This document shows positions 7,976 through 17,063 of a DNA stretch of 64,000 bases, piece after piece. Origin of the DNA: Halomonas caseinilytica (lineage in GTDB: Bacteria > Pseudomonadota > Gammaproteobacteria > Pseudomonadales > Halomonadaceae); the NCBI RefSeq assembly GCF_001662305.1, contig NZ_BDEP01000015.1, positions 124,001-188,000 on the forward strand, read 5' to 3'. The position numbers were made by a program, and so were the translations under genes. How positions within the stretch are numbered: the stretch's first letter is position 1; every line of letters starts with the position of its first letter. Below the pieces are notes generated by a model. It made no database searches, had not been told where the DNA came from, and saw only the letters and a program-made list of their open reading frames with translations.

Positions 7976-9715
7976 TCACGAGGCCAGGCGTGCCGCTACG
8001 GCGTCGAGGAAGCCCTGCATGTCGACTACGGTCTCCTTGTCCGGCTCGGTGGTCTTGCCCTTGAGATCGCCGGTGACGATGCCGTCGCCGATGGTATCGA
8101 TCAGGGCCGACTTGAGGCGAATGGCGTAATCGCCGAGCTCGGCGTTGTTCTCGCGTTCCGCCAGGGTCTCCAGAGCGTTGCCCACGGCGTAGATCAGCGC
8201 GGAGGAGTTGAAGTGCGCTTCGCGGCCATCGCTCTCGAGGTACTTGAGATAGAGGTCGTGAGCGGTACCGTGGGGCGCTTCGAACAGCATGGTGCCGTTC
8301 TTGCTCTCGATGATCGAGCTGGCGGTGGCCAGGCTGCCACCGAGCGCGGCGGAGATGTCCGAGAAGATGTCACCGTCCAGGTTCTGCGCCGGGTAGAGGG
8401 CGTTTCTGGGTGGGTCGGTGATCATCTTGATCAGCTGGCTGGAGGGCCGCATGATCATGAACGACGGCGGGGGAGTGTCGGCCTTGGCGAGTTCGCGACG
8501 CGCCTCGGTGATGACGTCGCTGAACACCTCGTCGTAATCCATGTACTCGCGCTTGAGGCCGAAATAGACCTCCTTGTCCTTGCGCGAGGCGTCGCGGAAC
8601 ACCTGCAGTACCCAGTCCTTGATGGCCGCGCGGTCGTTGGACATCAGCAGAATGGGGTCGCCCTTCTTCACGCGGCGGGCATGCTTTTCTTCGCCGTCGA
8701 CCACGACCTTGAGGATGCCGTCTTCCTCAGCCGGGGCGTTGTAGCTGCCATACTGGTCGCCACCACCGGCGCTCATCCGCGAGATCGATACCTGGGCCTT
8801 GCGGTCGGGGATGCCGTAGCGCTTGAGCTGCTCGACCAGCTTGTAGAGCTTGCGTCCGGTGTTGTTGTCCGGCACGCCCCAGAGTGCGCGCTCGGGAGGG
8901 TTGGCGACCAGCCGTGCGGCCTGGGCGTCGATCAGCTCGTAGTGATACTCGAGCCCCAGTGCCTCGGCCTTGGCCTGGTAATCGGCGCGGAAGATATCCT
9001 CGATGGCGGCGCGCATCACGCCGTCATAGCCGGCGATCACCGTGTCCTTCAGCCCCAGGTAGATATCGCGCTTCTCGTCGATGGCGCGCTGGAAGAAGCG
9101 ATGCGCCCAGGCCTTGACGTCCTCCAGGTCGTTGGTGGCCAGCAGCCAGGGGTCGCCCTTGTTCACCTCGCGGCGGTGCAGCTCGATCGGGTCACCGCTC
9201 TGGCCCACGAACAGCAGCTTGACCACGCCGGTGGCGTCGGACAGGGCATTGTAGCTGTCCTTGGTGCCGCCGTGCTCCATGGTCTCGACCTCGATGTCGC
9301 GGCCGATCCACGCCGGGCGCTTGACCTGGAGGTTGCGGAACTCGATGTCCTCGCGGGTGATGTTGCCGCCGATGCCCTTGCGGATGGCGCCGTTGGGCGA
9401 CTTGGTGGCCAGTGGCTTGAGGCTGGCGCGATCCAGTTCTGGATGCTTGGCCAGCAGCGCATCGAGCTGTTCGCGGTTGACTGTCATGCCAGCGTTCTTG
9501 ATGCCCACGCCATGGCGATTGAGTGCCTCGATGGCATCGACCACCGCCTGCCCGTTGGTGGAAAGGCGGTTTTCCGCGGTCAGGTCGATCTCGACCAGCT
9601 CGATGTTCAGCGGTGCGGTCACGAAGGTCTCGAGGATGCGTTCGAAGGCCACCTGGGCCATCTCGTCGCCATGCAGGATGACAAGCGGGGAGGCCACGTT
9701 GATCTTTCTGCTCAT
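7976..9715 (-). CDS. icd: Isocitrate dehydrogenase, type II-like, with internal duplication
   Basis: A 579-residue protein that aligns by eye with eukaryotic-type (type II) isocitrate dehydrogenases of about 410 residues. Substrate residues S106, N108, R112, R121 and R139, catalytic Y155 and K223, and metal ligands D263, D449 and D453 all appear present. The extra length comes from an inserted second copy of the central region: residues about 149-280 (GGTKDSYNA to PPERALW) resemble 317-441 ([11 protein letters not shown] to PPRNALY). At the coenzyme loop the NADP-type Arg-His pair after HGT is replaced by D487-L488, suggesting NAD+ use. It should oxidatively decarboxylate isocitrate in the TCA cycle. 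It is transcribed alone or with ynfA. Confidence 0.85.
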   Translation of the reverse strand: MSRKINVASPLVILHGDEMAQVAFERILETFVTAPLNIELVEIDLTAENRLSTNGQAVVDAIEALNRHGVGIKNAGMTVNREQLDALLAKHPELDRASLKPLATKSPNGAIRKGIGGNITREDIEFRNLQVKRPAWIGRDIEVETMEHGGTKDSYNALSDATGVVKLLFVGQSGDPIELHRREVNKGDPWLLATNDLEDVKAWAHRFFQRAIDEKRDIYLGLKDTVIAGYDGVMRAAIEDIFRADYQAKAEALGLEYHYELIDAQAARLVANPPERALWGVPDNNTGRKLYKLVEQLKRYGIPDRKAQVSISRMSAGGGDQYGSYNAPAEEDGILKVVVDGEEKHARRVKKGDPILLMSNDRAAIKDWVLQVFRDASRKDKEVYFGLKREYMDYDEVFSDVITEARRELAKADTPPPSFMIMRPSSQLIKMITDPPRNALYPAQNLDGDIFSDISAALGGSLATASSIIESKNGTMLFEAPHGTAHDLYLKYLESDGREAHFNSSALIYAVGNALETLAERENNAELGDYAIRLKSALIDTIGDGIVTGDLKGKTTEPDKETVVDMQGFLDAVAARLAS

Positions 9716-9929
9716 TGCGCGTCTCGTTTTGCGATGGAGGATTGGCGTCTTGCGTCATCCGATCGTTGCTCGAGCCGGGAGTCGCTGTCGCCCCGGCCCG
9801 GGCGCTGCATGCGTCTGGTGTCACGCGTTCGGTGACGCACCATCGGTGACGGGGCCTGGCCTGGGCGGGTGACGCCAAGTGCGTTATAGGGTAGGGCGTC
9901 GATGGCCCGCGAGCAAAGCACGCGTCGCG

Positions 9930-11204
9930 TCATTCACGGCCATTATACTCGCCATGGCCCTCGGGGTCGTCGGCCCAGCGTTCATCGGGATGCACTTCGT
10001 TGGCCGGCAGCACGGGATCGTAGCCCTCGGCGCGTAATGCCTCGATGACATCCCGGGTATGTTCGCGGCCCAGGGTTTCCAGGGTGGCTTCGACCTCGGT
10101 GGCGCGCAGGGAAAGATCGGTGAAGGTGCGCTGGTGGGCGATGGTGATGACGTTGGCGCGTTGTTCGGCGAGCAGGTTGGTGAGCTCGGACAGTGCACCA
10201 GGCACATCGGAGATGCCGACGCGTACTCGCACGATGCGACCGGATCGCACCAGACCGCGCTGGATCACCGAGGAGAGGGCCAGCATGTCGATGTTGCCGC
10301 CGCACAGTATCAGCCCCACCTTGCGGCCACGGTAGCGCTCCGGATCGGTGAGCAAGGCGGCCAGGCCGGCGGCGCCGGCGCCTTCGGCGACGGTCTTCTC
10401 GATCTCCAGCAGCATCAGGATGGCGCGTTCGATCTCCGGCTCGTCCACCAGGGTGATGTCGCTGACCAGCTCGCGGACCAGTTCCCGGGTCAACTTGCCC
10501 GGCTGCTTGACGGCGATGCCCTCGGCCAGGGTGGCCAGCCCGCAATGAACCGGCTCGCCGGCCAGGGCTTGTTTCATGGCGGGAAAGCGTTGGGTCTGCA
10601 CGCCCACCACCTCGATGTCGGGACGCAACGCCTTGGCGGCCACGGCATTGCCGCCGATCAGCCCGCCACCGCCAATGGGGATCACCAGGCTGTCCAGATC
10701 GGGGACCTCCTCAAGCATCTCCAGCGCGACGGTGCCCTGGCCGGCGATGATGTGCTCATCGTCGTAGGGGTGCACGAAGACCAGGTTGCGCTCTTCGGCC
10801 AGGCGCTGGGCATAGGCACCGGCCTCGTCGACGCCGTTGCCCTGCAGGTGCACCTCGGCACCGAAGTTGCGGGTATTGCGGACCTTGAGGTTGGGCGTGT
10901 GGCGCGGCATGACGATGGTGGCGTGGATACCCAGCCGGGCGGCGTGATAGGCCACCGCCTGGGCATGGTTACCCGCCGACATCGCAATGACGCCCCGGCG
11001 CCGCTCGTCCTCGGAGAGCAGCAGCAGGCGATTCAGGGCGCCGCGCTCCTTGAAGGCGGCGGTGAACTGGTGATTCTCGAACTTGATGTAGAGTTCGCAG
11101 CCGGTCAGTTTCGAGAGCGTGGCCGAATGCAGACAGGGCGTGCGTACCAGGTGGTCTCGGGTACGCTCGGCGGCGTGTTGGACGTCATCCAGATTGACGA
11201 TCAT
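9930..11204 (-). CDS. ilvA: Threonine ammonia-lyase (threonine dehydratase)
   Basis: A 424-residue fold-type II PLP enzyme. The Schiff-base lysine is K52 in FKERGA, SAGNHAQ (76-82) is the substrate loop and GGGGLIGG (178-185) holds the cofactor phosphate. A single C-terminal ACT-type domain from about 330 to 400 suggests amino-acid control. It converts threonine to 2-oxobutyrate and ammonia, the first step toward isoleucine. The length matches the single-ACT (short) forms rather than the 510-residue E. coli IlvA, so a catabolic or serine-acting role is possible. It lies 48 bp downstream of the chaC-like gene on the same strand. Confidence 0.9.
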   Translation of the reverse strand: MIVNLDDVQHAAERTRDHLVRTPCLHSATLSKLTGCELYIKFENHQFTAAFKERGALNRLLLLSEDERRRGVIAMSAGNHAQAVAYHAARLGIHATIVMPRHTPNLKVRNTRNFGAEVHLQGNGVDEAGAYAQRLAEERNLVFVHPYDDEHIIAGQGTVALEMLEEVPDLDSLVIPIGGGGLIGGNAVAAKALRPDIEVVGVQTQRFPAMKQALAGEPVHCGLATLAEGIAVKQPGKLTRELVRELVSDITLVDEPEIERAILMLLEIEKTVAEGAGAAGLAALLTDPERYRGRKVGLILCGGNIDMLALSSVIQRGLVRSGRIVRVRVGISDVPGALSELTNLLAEQRANVITIAHQRTFTDLSLRATEVEATLETLGREHTRDVIEALRAEGYDPVLPANEVHPDERWADDPEGHGEYNGRE

Positions 11205-11252
11205 GCGGGCAAGTCTCCAGAAAGTCGGTCATGGTGTCGGGGACAGCGGGCA

Positions 11253-11801
11253 TCAGGCATCCGAGGTCTCGCTGTCGAGGTGGCGCACGTGGCGGGCCAG
11301 TTCGGCGACATGCGCGTCTTCCACGTCGAGCGCGCGCAGGGCCTGGTCTAGGTTCAACAGATAGTCGCGATTGGGCCCACTGGGGCCTCGCGCCTCGGCG
11401 ATCTGCCGGGCGATCTCTGCCGTCGGCGCATCGCCGAGATAGGCGGCGTTGTCCTCGGTGGCGATGTAGACCAGTCCCTGCGCCGTGTCGCTGTCTGCGA
11501 AGTGCAGGGTGATGACCTCGCGCAGATAGCCGTTCTTCTCGCGCACGTCGAGCGGGCCGAGGGTTTCCGGCGTGATGCGGTAGGCCATGCCATGGCAGAT
11601 GGCGCCGGGAGACGGGAGCAGGGTCGCGACCCGGCCCGGTGCCGCCGGGGTGCCGCGGTGATCGTGGGAGCCCTGCCAGAAGCGTCGTGTCCAGTCGCGA
11701 ATATAGGCCGGGCGGCGTTCCAGGTAAGCGAAGCCGGCCTTCCAGATCAGCGAGCCGTAGCCGAACAGCCAGATGGCATCGTGGTCGCTGAAGTGGGTCA
11801 T
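11253..11801 (-). CDS. chaC: ChaC-like gamma-glutamylcyclotransferase
   Basis: A 182-residue cytoplasmic enzyme with the ChaC hallmark FGYGSLIW (13-20), a catalytic Glu at about residue 88 in REKNGYLR and the C-terminal NRDYLLNL segment. ChaC enzymes cleave glutathione to 5-oxoproline and Cys-Gly. The ATG at 11801 places the signature at the usual distance from the N-terminus; upstream in-frame ATGs at 11882 and 11849 lack better ribosome sites. It is followed at 48 bp by threonine ammonia-lyase on the same strand and diverges from ytoQ. Confidence 0.87.
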   Translation of the reverse strand: MTHFSDHDAIWLFGYGSLIWKAGFAYLERRPAYIRDWTRRFWQGSHDHRGTPAAPGRVATLLPSPGAICHGMAYRITPETLGPLDVREKNGYLREVITLHFADSDTAQGLVYIATEDNAAYLGDAPTAEIARQIAEARGPSGPNRDYLLNLDQALRALDVEDAHVAELARHVRHLDSETSDA

Positions 11802-11957
11802 GCGTTGATTCTGCTGAGTGGTGTCGAGAACCATGTCGAGTGTCGCGTTGCTGCCGGGTGGCGTGCCCGGTCTGCCGGGCACGGTGAATTTCCATCATGC
11901 GATGTTCAAGGGCGCTTGTCGAAAAAGGAATGAAGCGTATTCAATGGATTGGCTTTG

Positions 11958-11967
11958 TTGTATACAA
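11958..11967. promoter_or_regulatory. TTGTATACAA palindrome, possible GntR/FCD operator
   Basis: A perfect 10-bp palindrome lies in an AT-rich patch of the chaC-ytoQ divergent gap. The form TTGTATACAA fits the TNGTNNNACNA-type sites of the FadR/FCD subfamily of GntR regulators. A possible ytoQ promoter overlaps it: TTGTTG at 11955 as -35 and TAGAAT at 11979 as -10, with an 18-bp spacer. No GntR gene is seen in the window, so the regulator would be encoded elsewhere. Confidence 0.4.
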
Positions 11968-12043
11968 AATTGACAGGGTAGAATGACAACGTGTCGGCGC
12001 TGGGCCGACCCCGATACGACAACCATGATAACGAGGAGAAACG

Positions 12044-12484
12044 ATGAGTTTTCAGGTTTACTTGTCCGGCGAGATCCACACCGACTGGCGCGACGAGATT
12101 CGTCGTGGCGTCGAGGCGGCCGGCCTGGATGTGGTGCTGACCTCGCCAGTGACCGATCATGATGCCAGCGATGCCGCCGGCGACCATCTCGGCGAGGAAC
12201 GCGAGGGCTTCTGGCGCGATCATCGGTCCTCCAAGGTCAACGCCATTCGTACCCGCACCCTGATCGCCGCCAGCGACCTGGTGGTCGTGCGCTTCGGCGA
12301 CAAGTACAAGCAGTGGAATGCCGCCTTCGATGCCGGCTACTGCGCGGCGCTGGGCAAGCCCTATGTGACGCTGCACAGCGAGGAGATCGTCCACCCGCTC
12401 AAGGAGGTCGACGCCGAGGCCATGGCCTGGGCTCGCACGACGGACCAGGTGGTGAAGATCCTCGAGCATGTGCTGCGTGCCTGA
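12044..12484 (+). CDS. ytoQ: YtoQ family protein
   Basis: A 146-residue soluble protein with the YtoQ family pattern: N-terminal VYLSGEIHTDWR, a central KVNAIRTRTLI segment and NAAFDAGYCAALGKPY. The fold resembles nucleoside 2-deoxyribosyltransferases. The biochemical role of YtoQ proteins is not established. A clear ribosome site (GAGGAGAAACG) precedes the ATG. It stands alone, 78 bp before pgpA and divergent from chaC. Confidence 0.85.
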   Translation: MSFQVYLSGEIHTDWRDEIRRGVEAAGLDVVLTSPVTDHDASDAAGDHLGEEREGFWRDHRSSKVNAIRTRTLIAASDLVVVRFGDKYKQWNAAFDAGYCAALGKPYVTLHSEEIVHPLKEVDAEAMAWARTTDQVVKILEHVLRA

Positions 12485-12562
12485 CGCCTTGTTTCGTCAA
12501 GGAGACGGAAATGGAAATTGCCGCTGACGCGTGGCATGTCGGTGTGGTGAGGAGCCGCTGAG

Positions 12563-13033
12563 ATGGAAGCGCTATGGATATGGCCCGCCACCGGATTTGG
12601 CCTTGGCTGGTTGCCCTGGGCATCGGGCACCATCGGCTCCCTGCTGGCGGTGCCCCTGGCCTGGTGGCTGCTGGGGCGCTCGCGCCCCGTGCAATTCGGT
12701 CTTGTAGCCGTATTGCTGGTGGCAGCAATGCCCCTTTGCCAACTGGCATCGGACAGCCTGGGAGGCAAGGATGATGGGCGTATCGTGCTCGACGAGATTG
12801 CCGCCTTCCCGGTGGTAGTGCTCGGTCAGGCAGCGGCGCGCCAGCCGTTGGCCATGGCCGGCGCTTTCGTTGCCTATCGGCTGTTCGATATCACCAAGCC
12901 GCCGCCAGCGGCCGAACTGGAGGGCATCCCCGGTGGGGTCGGCATCGTGCTCGATGACCTAGTGGCAGCGGGGTATGCCTGGCTGCTGGTGTTCGGTGGC
13001 TTGTCGCTGTGGCGACGACGGCGCTCACCGTGA
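12563..13033 (+). CDS. pgpA: Phosphatidylglycerophosphatase A
   Basis: A 156-residue inner-membrane phosphatase with the PgpA signatures: ATGFGLGWLPWASGTIGSL at the N-terminus, DGRIVLDEIAAFPV (catalytic Asp/Glu) and KPPPAAELEGIPGGVGIVLD before the last helix. It dephosphorylates phosphatidylglycerol phosphate to phosphatidylglycerol. Four hydrophobic segments are visible. In many gammaproteobacteria pgpA sits next to thiL and nusB, but here it stands between ytoQ and a PhoD-like gene. Confidence 0.92.
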   Translation: MEALWIWPATGFGLGWLPWASGTIGSLLAVPLAWWLLGRSRPVQFGLVAVLLVAAMPLCQLASDSLGGKDDGRIVLDEIAAFPVVVLGQAAARQPLAMAGAFVAYRLFDITKPPPAAELEGIPGGVGIVLDDLVAAGYAWLLVFGGLSLWRRRRSP

Positions 13034-13048
13034 TACCGGGCAGATCCT

Positions 13049-14980
13049 TCAGTCACTTTCCTGACGAGGGGGCGGAAAAACGACATCGAAGCCCCGAGCA
13101 TCGAGTTGGCGTATTTCCTCGGGGCGCCCCTGTTCGTCCAGCACGACCAGCCCGATGCCGGCGCCGTTCCACAGACGCTCGCCGGCTTCGGCGCGATCCG
13201 GGTCGCGCGGGCGGATGCGCATCGGCCGTCGCTTGGTGAACCAGTTGAGCGGCGAACGCGGTGCGTAGAGCCAGCGATTGGCCCGGTCGAAGGCATCCAG
13301 CAGGGTGTCGGGAAAGGCATTCTTCACGCCGCTGGACGTGATCTGCCAGATCTTCGAGCCATGCTGGCGATGGCGGAGCTCGATATCATAAGCAAAGGAA
13401 TAGTGAACATCCCCTGAGAGGACCACGTAATGGCCCGGCGTCCGGGAGTGGCGGAAGATGTTGAGCATCACGCTGGCCGCGCCGCGATGGGCCATCCAGT
13501 TTTCGGCATCCACCAGTAGCGGTTTGCCGGCCAGGGTGAAGAGCTTTTGCACCACTTCGATGAGCTTGACGCCGAACATCGGTGTCGGTGAGACGATCAC
13601 CACCGAGGGGGCATCGAGAATCTGCTGTTGCAGATCGGAGAGTGCCTCCCAGTCCATGAGCCCGGATGGGCGCCCCAGCTTGCGTTCGCTGCGCCAGCGG
13701 CGGGTCCGGGTATCCAGCACCACCAGCCGGGGAGTGCCGGGAATCTGATATTCCCAGCCCTGGAAGCGCTGCAAATGGCGCAGGAAGACATCGTGCGGCT
13801 CGGCAGGCAGCCAGCCGTCTTCGCGGGCGGCGGTGTCGAGTAGCGTCGCGACCTCTTCCATGGGGTCGGCCAGCCGGTCCGGATCATTGCCCCAGCCCTG
13901 GCAGAGCAGATACCCCATCAGAGCGTTGCCGATGATGCGTCGCGAGAAGGGGTGGCCGTAGGCGGTCTCTTCCCAGTCGGCGGTCAGGTTCCAGTCGTCG
14001 GTGACATCGTGGTCATCGAAGATCATCAGCGTTGGCAGGTGAGCCATCAGGCGTGCCACGGCGGGCAGGTCGTCGACGAAACGCTCGATGATGCCGCGCT
14101 CATTCGCGAAGATGTCGGCATGGGGTTCGTCGAGTGCCGGCTCAGCGATATCCACCAGGCGCCAGGGTGTCGGCGACCAGGCCAGCAGATACATGGCGAT
14201 GATCTCGCCGAAGCTGATCAGGTGGTTGGACGCATTGGCCGAGGTGAAGATCGGCTTTCTGGCACCACCGAAGAAGCGCTTGCGCAGGTCATTGCTCTCG
14301 GTGACATCCGGCAGCAGGGAGTCACGGCGATAGTAGGCGGTATCGGTGGTGTAAAGGGCGCGGCTGTCGGCCACGGTGGCGCCTTCCAGGGGTTCGTCGA
14401 ACAATCCCAGGCGCTGGATCAACTGGTGAATCGCCACCAGCATGGGGCCGGCCACGTCATCGGCATAGACCTGGTCGCCGGTCAGCAGCAGCCAGGCGGG
14501 CCATTGGCCAGTGTCGTCGCGTCGTTCGGCGAGCCAGGCATCGGCGCGCGCCAGGCCGTCTGGCCCGTCGTGGTGCGGACGCCGACAGGAGCCGTGAAGC
14601 AGCCGACGCTGGGTAGAGGCGAGCACGAAGCCTGGGCGTCGGCTGCCCTCGTGGAGCAGATGAGGGGCCCAGTCGGCGATGCCGCCCTCGTCGGCAAGGC
14701 GCAGGTCGTAGTCGATGCGCACATCCTGAGGCAGCGGAGTCTCGAGCGAGACATCGATCAGGTGCAGATAGGCGTGGCGGCCCAGCGGCAGGCAGCGCCG
14801 CCGCTTGTCGTTGATCGTCAGGCGGCGCGGGGGTTGGCCGTCGGGTTGCAGAACCAGTTGCATGTCGAGCGGTCGGCTGCCCACCAGCCAGAACAGCAGG
14901 CGCTCGCTCGACAGGCGCCTCAGCAGAGGACCTGCCAGTACGGAAGGTAGGGGCTGGGAGGCGTCTTCCGCTGTCGTCAT
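13049..14980 (-). CDS. PhoD-like alkaline phosphatase/phosphodiesterase family protein
   Basis: A 643-residue metallophosphatase of the PhoD family. It shows GSCRRPH, LLTGDQVYADD (metal Asp), MIFDDHDVTDDWN with the DDHD metal motif at about residue 325, and SGDVHYSF near residue 520. No signal peptide or Tat motif is visible, so unlike classical secreted PhoD it is predicted cytoplasmic. It probably hydrolyses phosphodiesters or phosphomonoesters; the substrate is unknown. It is convergent with pgpA (15-bp gap), and its start is 100 bp from the HPP gene stop. Confidence 0.82.
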   Translation of the reverse strand: MTTAEDASQPLPSVLAGPLLRRLSSERLLFWLVGSRPLDMQLVLQPDGQPPRRLTINDKRRRCLPLGRHAYLHLIDVSLETPLPQDVRIDYDLRLADEGGIADWAPHLLHEGSRRPGFVLASTQRRLLHGSCRRPHHDGPDGLARADAWLAERRDDTGQWPAWLLLTGDQVYADDVAGPMLVAIHQLIQRLGLFDEPLEGATVADSRALYTTDTAYYRRDSLLPDVTESNDLRKRFFGGARKPIFTSANASNHLISFGEIIAMYLLAWSPTPWRLVDIAEPALDEPHADIFANERGIIERFVDDLPAVARLMAHLPTLMIFDDHDVTDDWNLTADWEETAYGHPFSRRIIGNALMGYLLCQGWGNDPDRLADPMEEVATLLDTAAREDGWLPAEPHDVFLRHLQRFQGWEYQIPGTPRLVVLDTRTRRWRSERKLGRPSGLMDWEALSDLQQQILDAPSVVIVSPTPMFGVKLIEVVQKLFTLAGKPLLVDAENWMAHRGAASVMLNIFRHSRTPGHYVVLSGDVHYSFAYDIELRHRQHGSKIWQITSSGVKNAFPDTLLDAFDRANRWLYAPRSPLNWFTKRRPMRIRPRDPDRAEAGERLWNGAGIGLVVLDEQGRPEEIRQLDARGFDVVFPPPRQESD

Positions 14981-15081
14981 GTCGTGAATTCCTTTTCGCC
15001 ACGGTCATCGGGCGCCCTTGCCGGCCCCCGCGAGTACAAGGATATCACGATGGCGTGTCGTGAAATTCACGAACGTCGCCG

Positions 15082-15609
15082 CTACCAGTAATGAGGATAG
15101 CGCCGATGGCGAGCGAGGTTGTTGACCAGCATGGCGACAATGAGCATGACACTGCAGCCGAGCGCGATCGGCAGGATCGGGAACCACCAGCCCAAGGCAT
15201 GAACGTCGTGGCCGCCGATGACCGCAATCAAGGCGGCTGCGGCACCGGGAGGATGCACGCTGTGCGTGAGTTGCATCACCAGGATCGATAGCGAGACGGC
15301 CAGTGCCACGGCCAGCGCCGTGGCGCCGAACCATTCGAAGCAGGCGACGCCGACCAGGGCCGAGAGAAGACTGCCGAGCAGCACGTTGCGGGGTTGCGCG
15401 AAGGGGCTTTCCGGCGCGGCATAGAGCAAAACAGAGGTCGCGCCGAACGAGCCGACGACGAGTAGCTGCTCGGTGAGCCAACGCTCTCCGAGCATGGTGA
15501 CGGCACCCATGCCGATGAAGGCGCCAAGCCAGGACCAGGCGGCATCGTGCCAGTCGATGTCACGTCGGGACGCGCGGGCGCCGCGCATCTTGGCAAGATA
15601 CGATTTCAT
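15082..15609 (-). CDS. HPP family membrane protein
   Basis: A 175-residue inner-membrane protein with four to five hydrophobic helices and the diagnostic His-Pro-Pro in HSVHPPGAAAALIA. HPP proteins are associated with nitrite transport in plastids and cyanobacteria and often with small-solute channels in bacteria. The ATG at 15609 lacks a strong ribosome site; a later ATG at 15588 is possible. It is on the same strand as the downstream PhoD-like gene, but a 100-bp gap makes co-transcription uncertain. Confidence 0.85.
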   Translation of the reverse strand: MKSYLAKMRGARASRRDIDWHDAAWSWLGAFIGMGAVTMLGERWLTEQLLVVGSFGATSVLLYAAPESPFAQPRNVLLGSLLSALVGVACFEWFGATALAVALAVSLSILVMQLTHSVHPPGAAAALIAVIGGHDVHALGWWFPILPIALGCSVMLIVAMLVNNLARHRRYPHYW

Positions 15610-15713
15610 TTTCAGAAATGATTTTCACGGTAAAGGGCGGCAGATTCTGCCAGGTGGCGATACCATCTGGCAAAGCATGATTCGTCATGTGCTTATGCCG
15701 GGGAACCCACCCC

Positions 15714-17063
15714 TCACCAGGGGTGATCGGGCAGCCAGACCCTGGCGGCCAGACCGCCCAGATCGGCGCGTTCGAGGGTCAGGGTGCCATCGTGCAGGGT
15801 GACCAGGTCATTGACGATGGCCAGTCCGAGCCCGCTACCCGAGCGCTGTTCATCGAGCTTGGCGCCTCGTGCCAGGGCGGCCTGGCAGTCGGCCTCGCTC
15901 ATGCCGGGCCCATCGTCCTCGACGCGCAACCAGGTGCCCCGGTTATCGGTGCCGCCACTCAGGTGCACACGCTGCTCGGCCCAGCGCAAGGCGTTGTCCA
16001 GCAGGTTGCCGACCACTTCCTGCAGATCCTGCGGATCAAGGCGAACGGTCAGGGAGGTGGGAAGGTCGTGCGTCAGGGACAAGCCTCGACGCTCGGCCAG
16101 GCGTGTCAGGCCCTCCAGCACCGGTCGCAGGGTGTCGAGGCACTGGATCGGCCGGTTCAGGACACCGTCGCCGGCAGCCGAGGCGCGGGCGAGATGGTGG
16201 CGGGTGGCATCGTCGATGCGGGTCAGTTCAGCCTTGAAGCGGCGTTGCGAGTCTCCGGGTAATCCCTCGGCCAGGGTGGTCAGCACGCTGACGGGGGTCT
16301 TCAGCGCATGAGCCAGGTTGCCGGCTGCGTGGCGGGCACGTTCCAGCCGGCGGCGGTCGCGCTCGAGAACCGCGTTCATGGCGCCGGCCAGTTTCGCCAG
16401 TTCGGCAGGAAGCCGGGTGCCGAGCCGTTCGGCATCGCCGTTTTCCACGGCCTTGAGGTCGTCGCGCAAGCGCCGCAGGGGGGCCAGGCCCCAGCGAATC
16501 TGTACCGCCAGGCCGAGCAGTATCAACAGGCCAAGGGCCGCCAGTGAGAGGCTGAGCAGACGATTGAAGCGCGAGGCCTCGAGGTCGATGGTACTGCTGG
16601 GGGCCGCCACGCTGACCCGTAGCGGTGTGGCCAGTGGCGCGATCCGAATGTCGCGGGAGACGACGCGCAGCGGCGTGTCCCGGGGGCCGACGAGTTCGCG
16701 GGGCGAGGTGCTGTCCTCGAGCGCCAGGCGCTGGTCCCATAGCGAGCGCGAGGTCAGGATTCGTGAGTCGCCGTCGCTGACCTGCCAGTACCAGCCGGAG
16801 AATATCTGGCGGAAGCGAGGATCGCCCAGGGGGCGGTCGTGGATCAGTTGCTGCTCGACTTCATCGTAGTGGACGCCGGCAATCACCACGTTGAGCAGGG
16901 CCTGCAGGCGTTCGTCGAAGACGGTGGTGACCGAGTCGCGAAAGTGATGAGCCAGCCCCAGGCCGGCGAGCGGCAGCAGCAAGAGGACGAGCAGAAGCGC
17001 GGCCAGCAGCAGGCGCGTGGCAACCGAGGCGCGGACCAGGATGTCGCCTAGCCGCCGGCTCAT
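15714..17063 (-). CDS. Sensor histidine kinase of the PepSY-linked two-component system
   Basis: A 449-residue membrane kinase: one helix near residues 15-38, a periplasmic sensor region of about 130 residues, a second helix near 165-185, a HAMP linker, a DHp domain whose phospho-acceptor His lies in GNLAHALKTPVS, and an HATPase_c domain with NLLDNALRWA and DDGPGM. This is the PhoQ/QseC-like class paired with OmpR-type regulators. The start overlaps the response regulator stop by 4 bp (ATGA), so the two are co-translated. The signal is unknown; the neighbouring PepSY proteins suggest envelope or cation sensing. Confidence 0.9.
   Translation of the reverse strand: MSRRLGDILVRASVATRLLLAALLLVLLLLPLAGLGLAHHFRDSVTTVFDERLQALLNVVIAGVHYDEVEQQLIHDRPLGDPRFRQIFSGWYWQVSDGDSRILTSRSLWDQRLALEDSTSPRELVGPRDTPLRVVSRDIRIAPLATPLRVSVAAPSSTIDLEASRFNRLLSLSLAALGLLILLGLAVQIRWGLAPLRRLRDDLKAVENGDAERLGTRLPAELAKLAGAMNAVLERDRRRLERARHAAGNLAHALKTPVSVLTTLAEGLPGDSQRRFKAELTRIDDATRHHLARASAAGDGVLNRPIQCLDTLRPVLEGLTRLAERRGLSLTHDLPTSLTVRLDPQDLQEVVGNLLDNALRWAEQRVHLSGGTDNRGTWLRVEDDGPGMSEADCQAALARGAKLDEQRSGSGLGLAIVNDLVTLHDGTLTLERADLGGLAARVWLPDHPW

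Noticed and set aside
7898..9835. A 645-residue plus-strand frame antisense to the isocitrate dehydrogenase
   Set aside because: Low-complexity composition, no recognisable domain, and fully opposite a conserved enzyme.
15708..15725. CACCCCT/AGGGGTG hairpin at the 3' end of the histidine kinase
   Set aside because: It overlaps the stop codon, has a 4-base loop and no T-run, so I could not call it a terminator.
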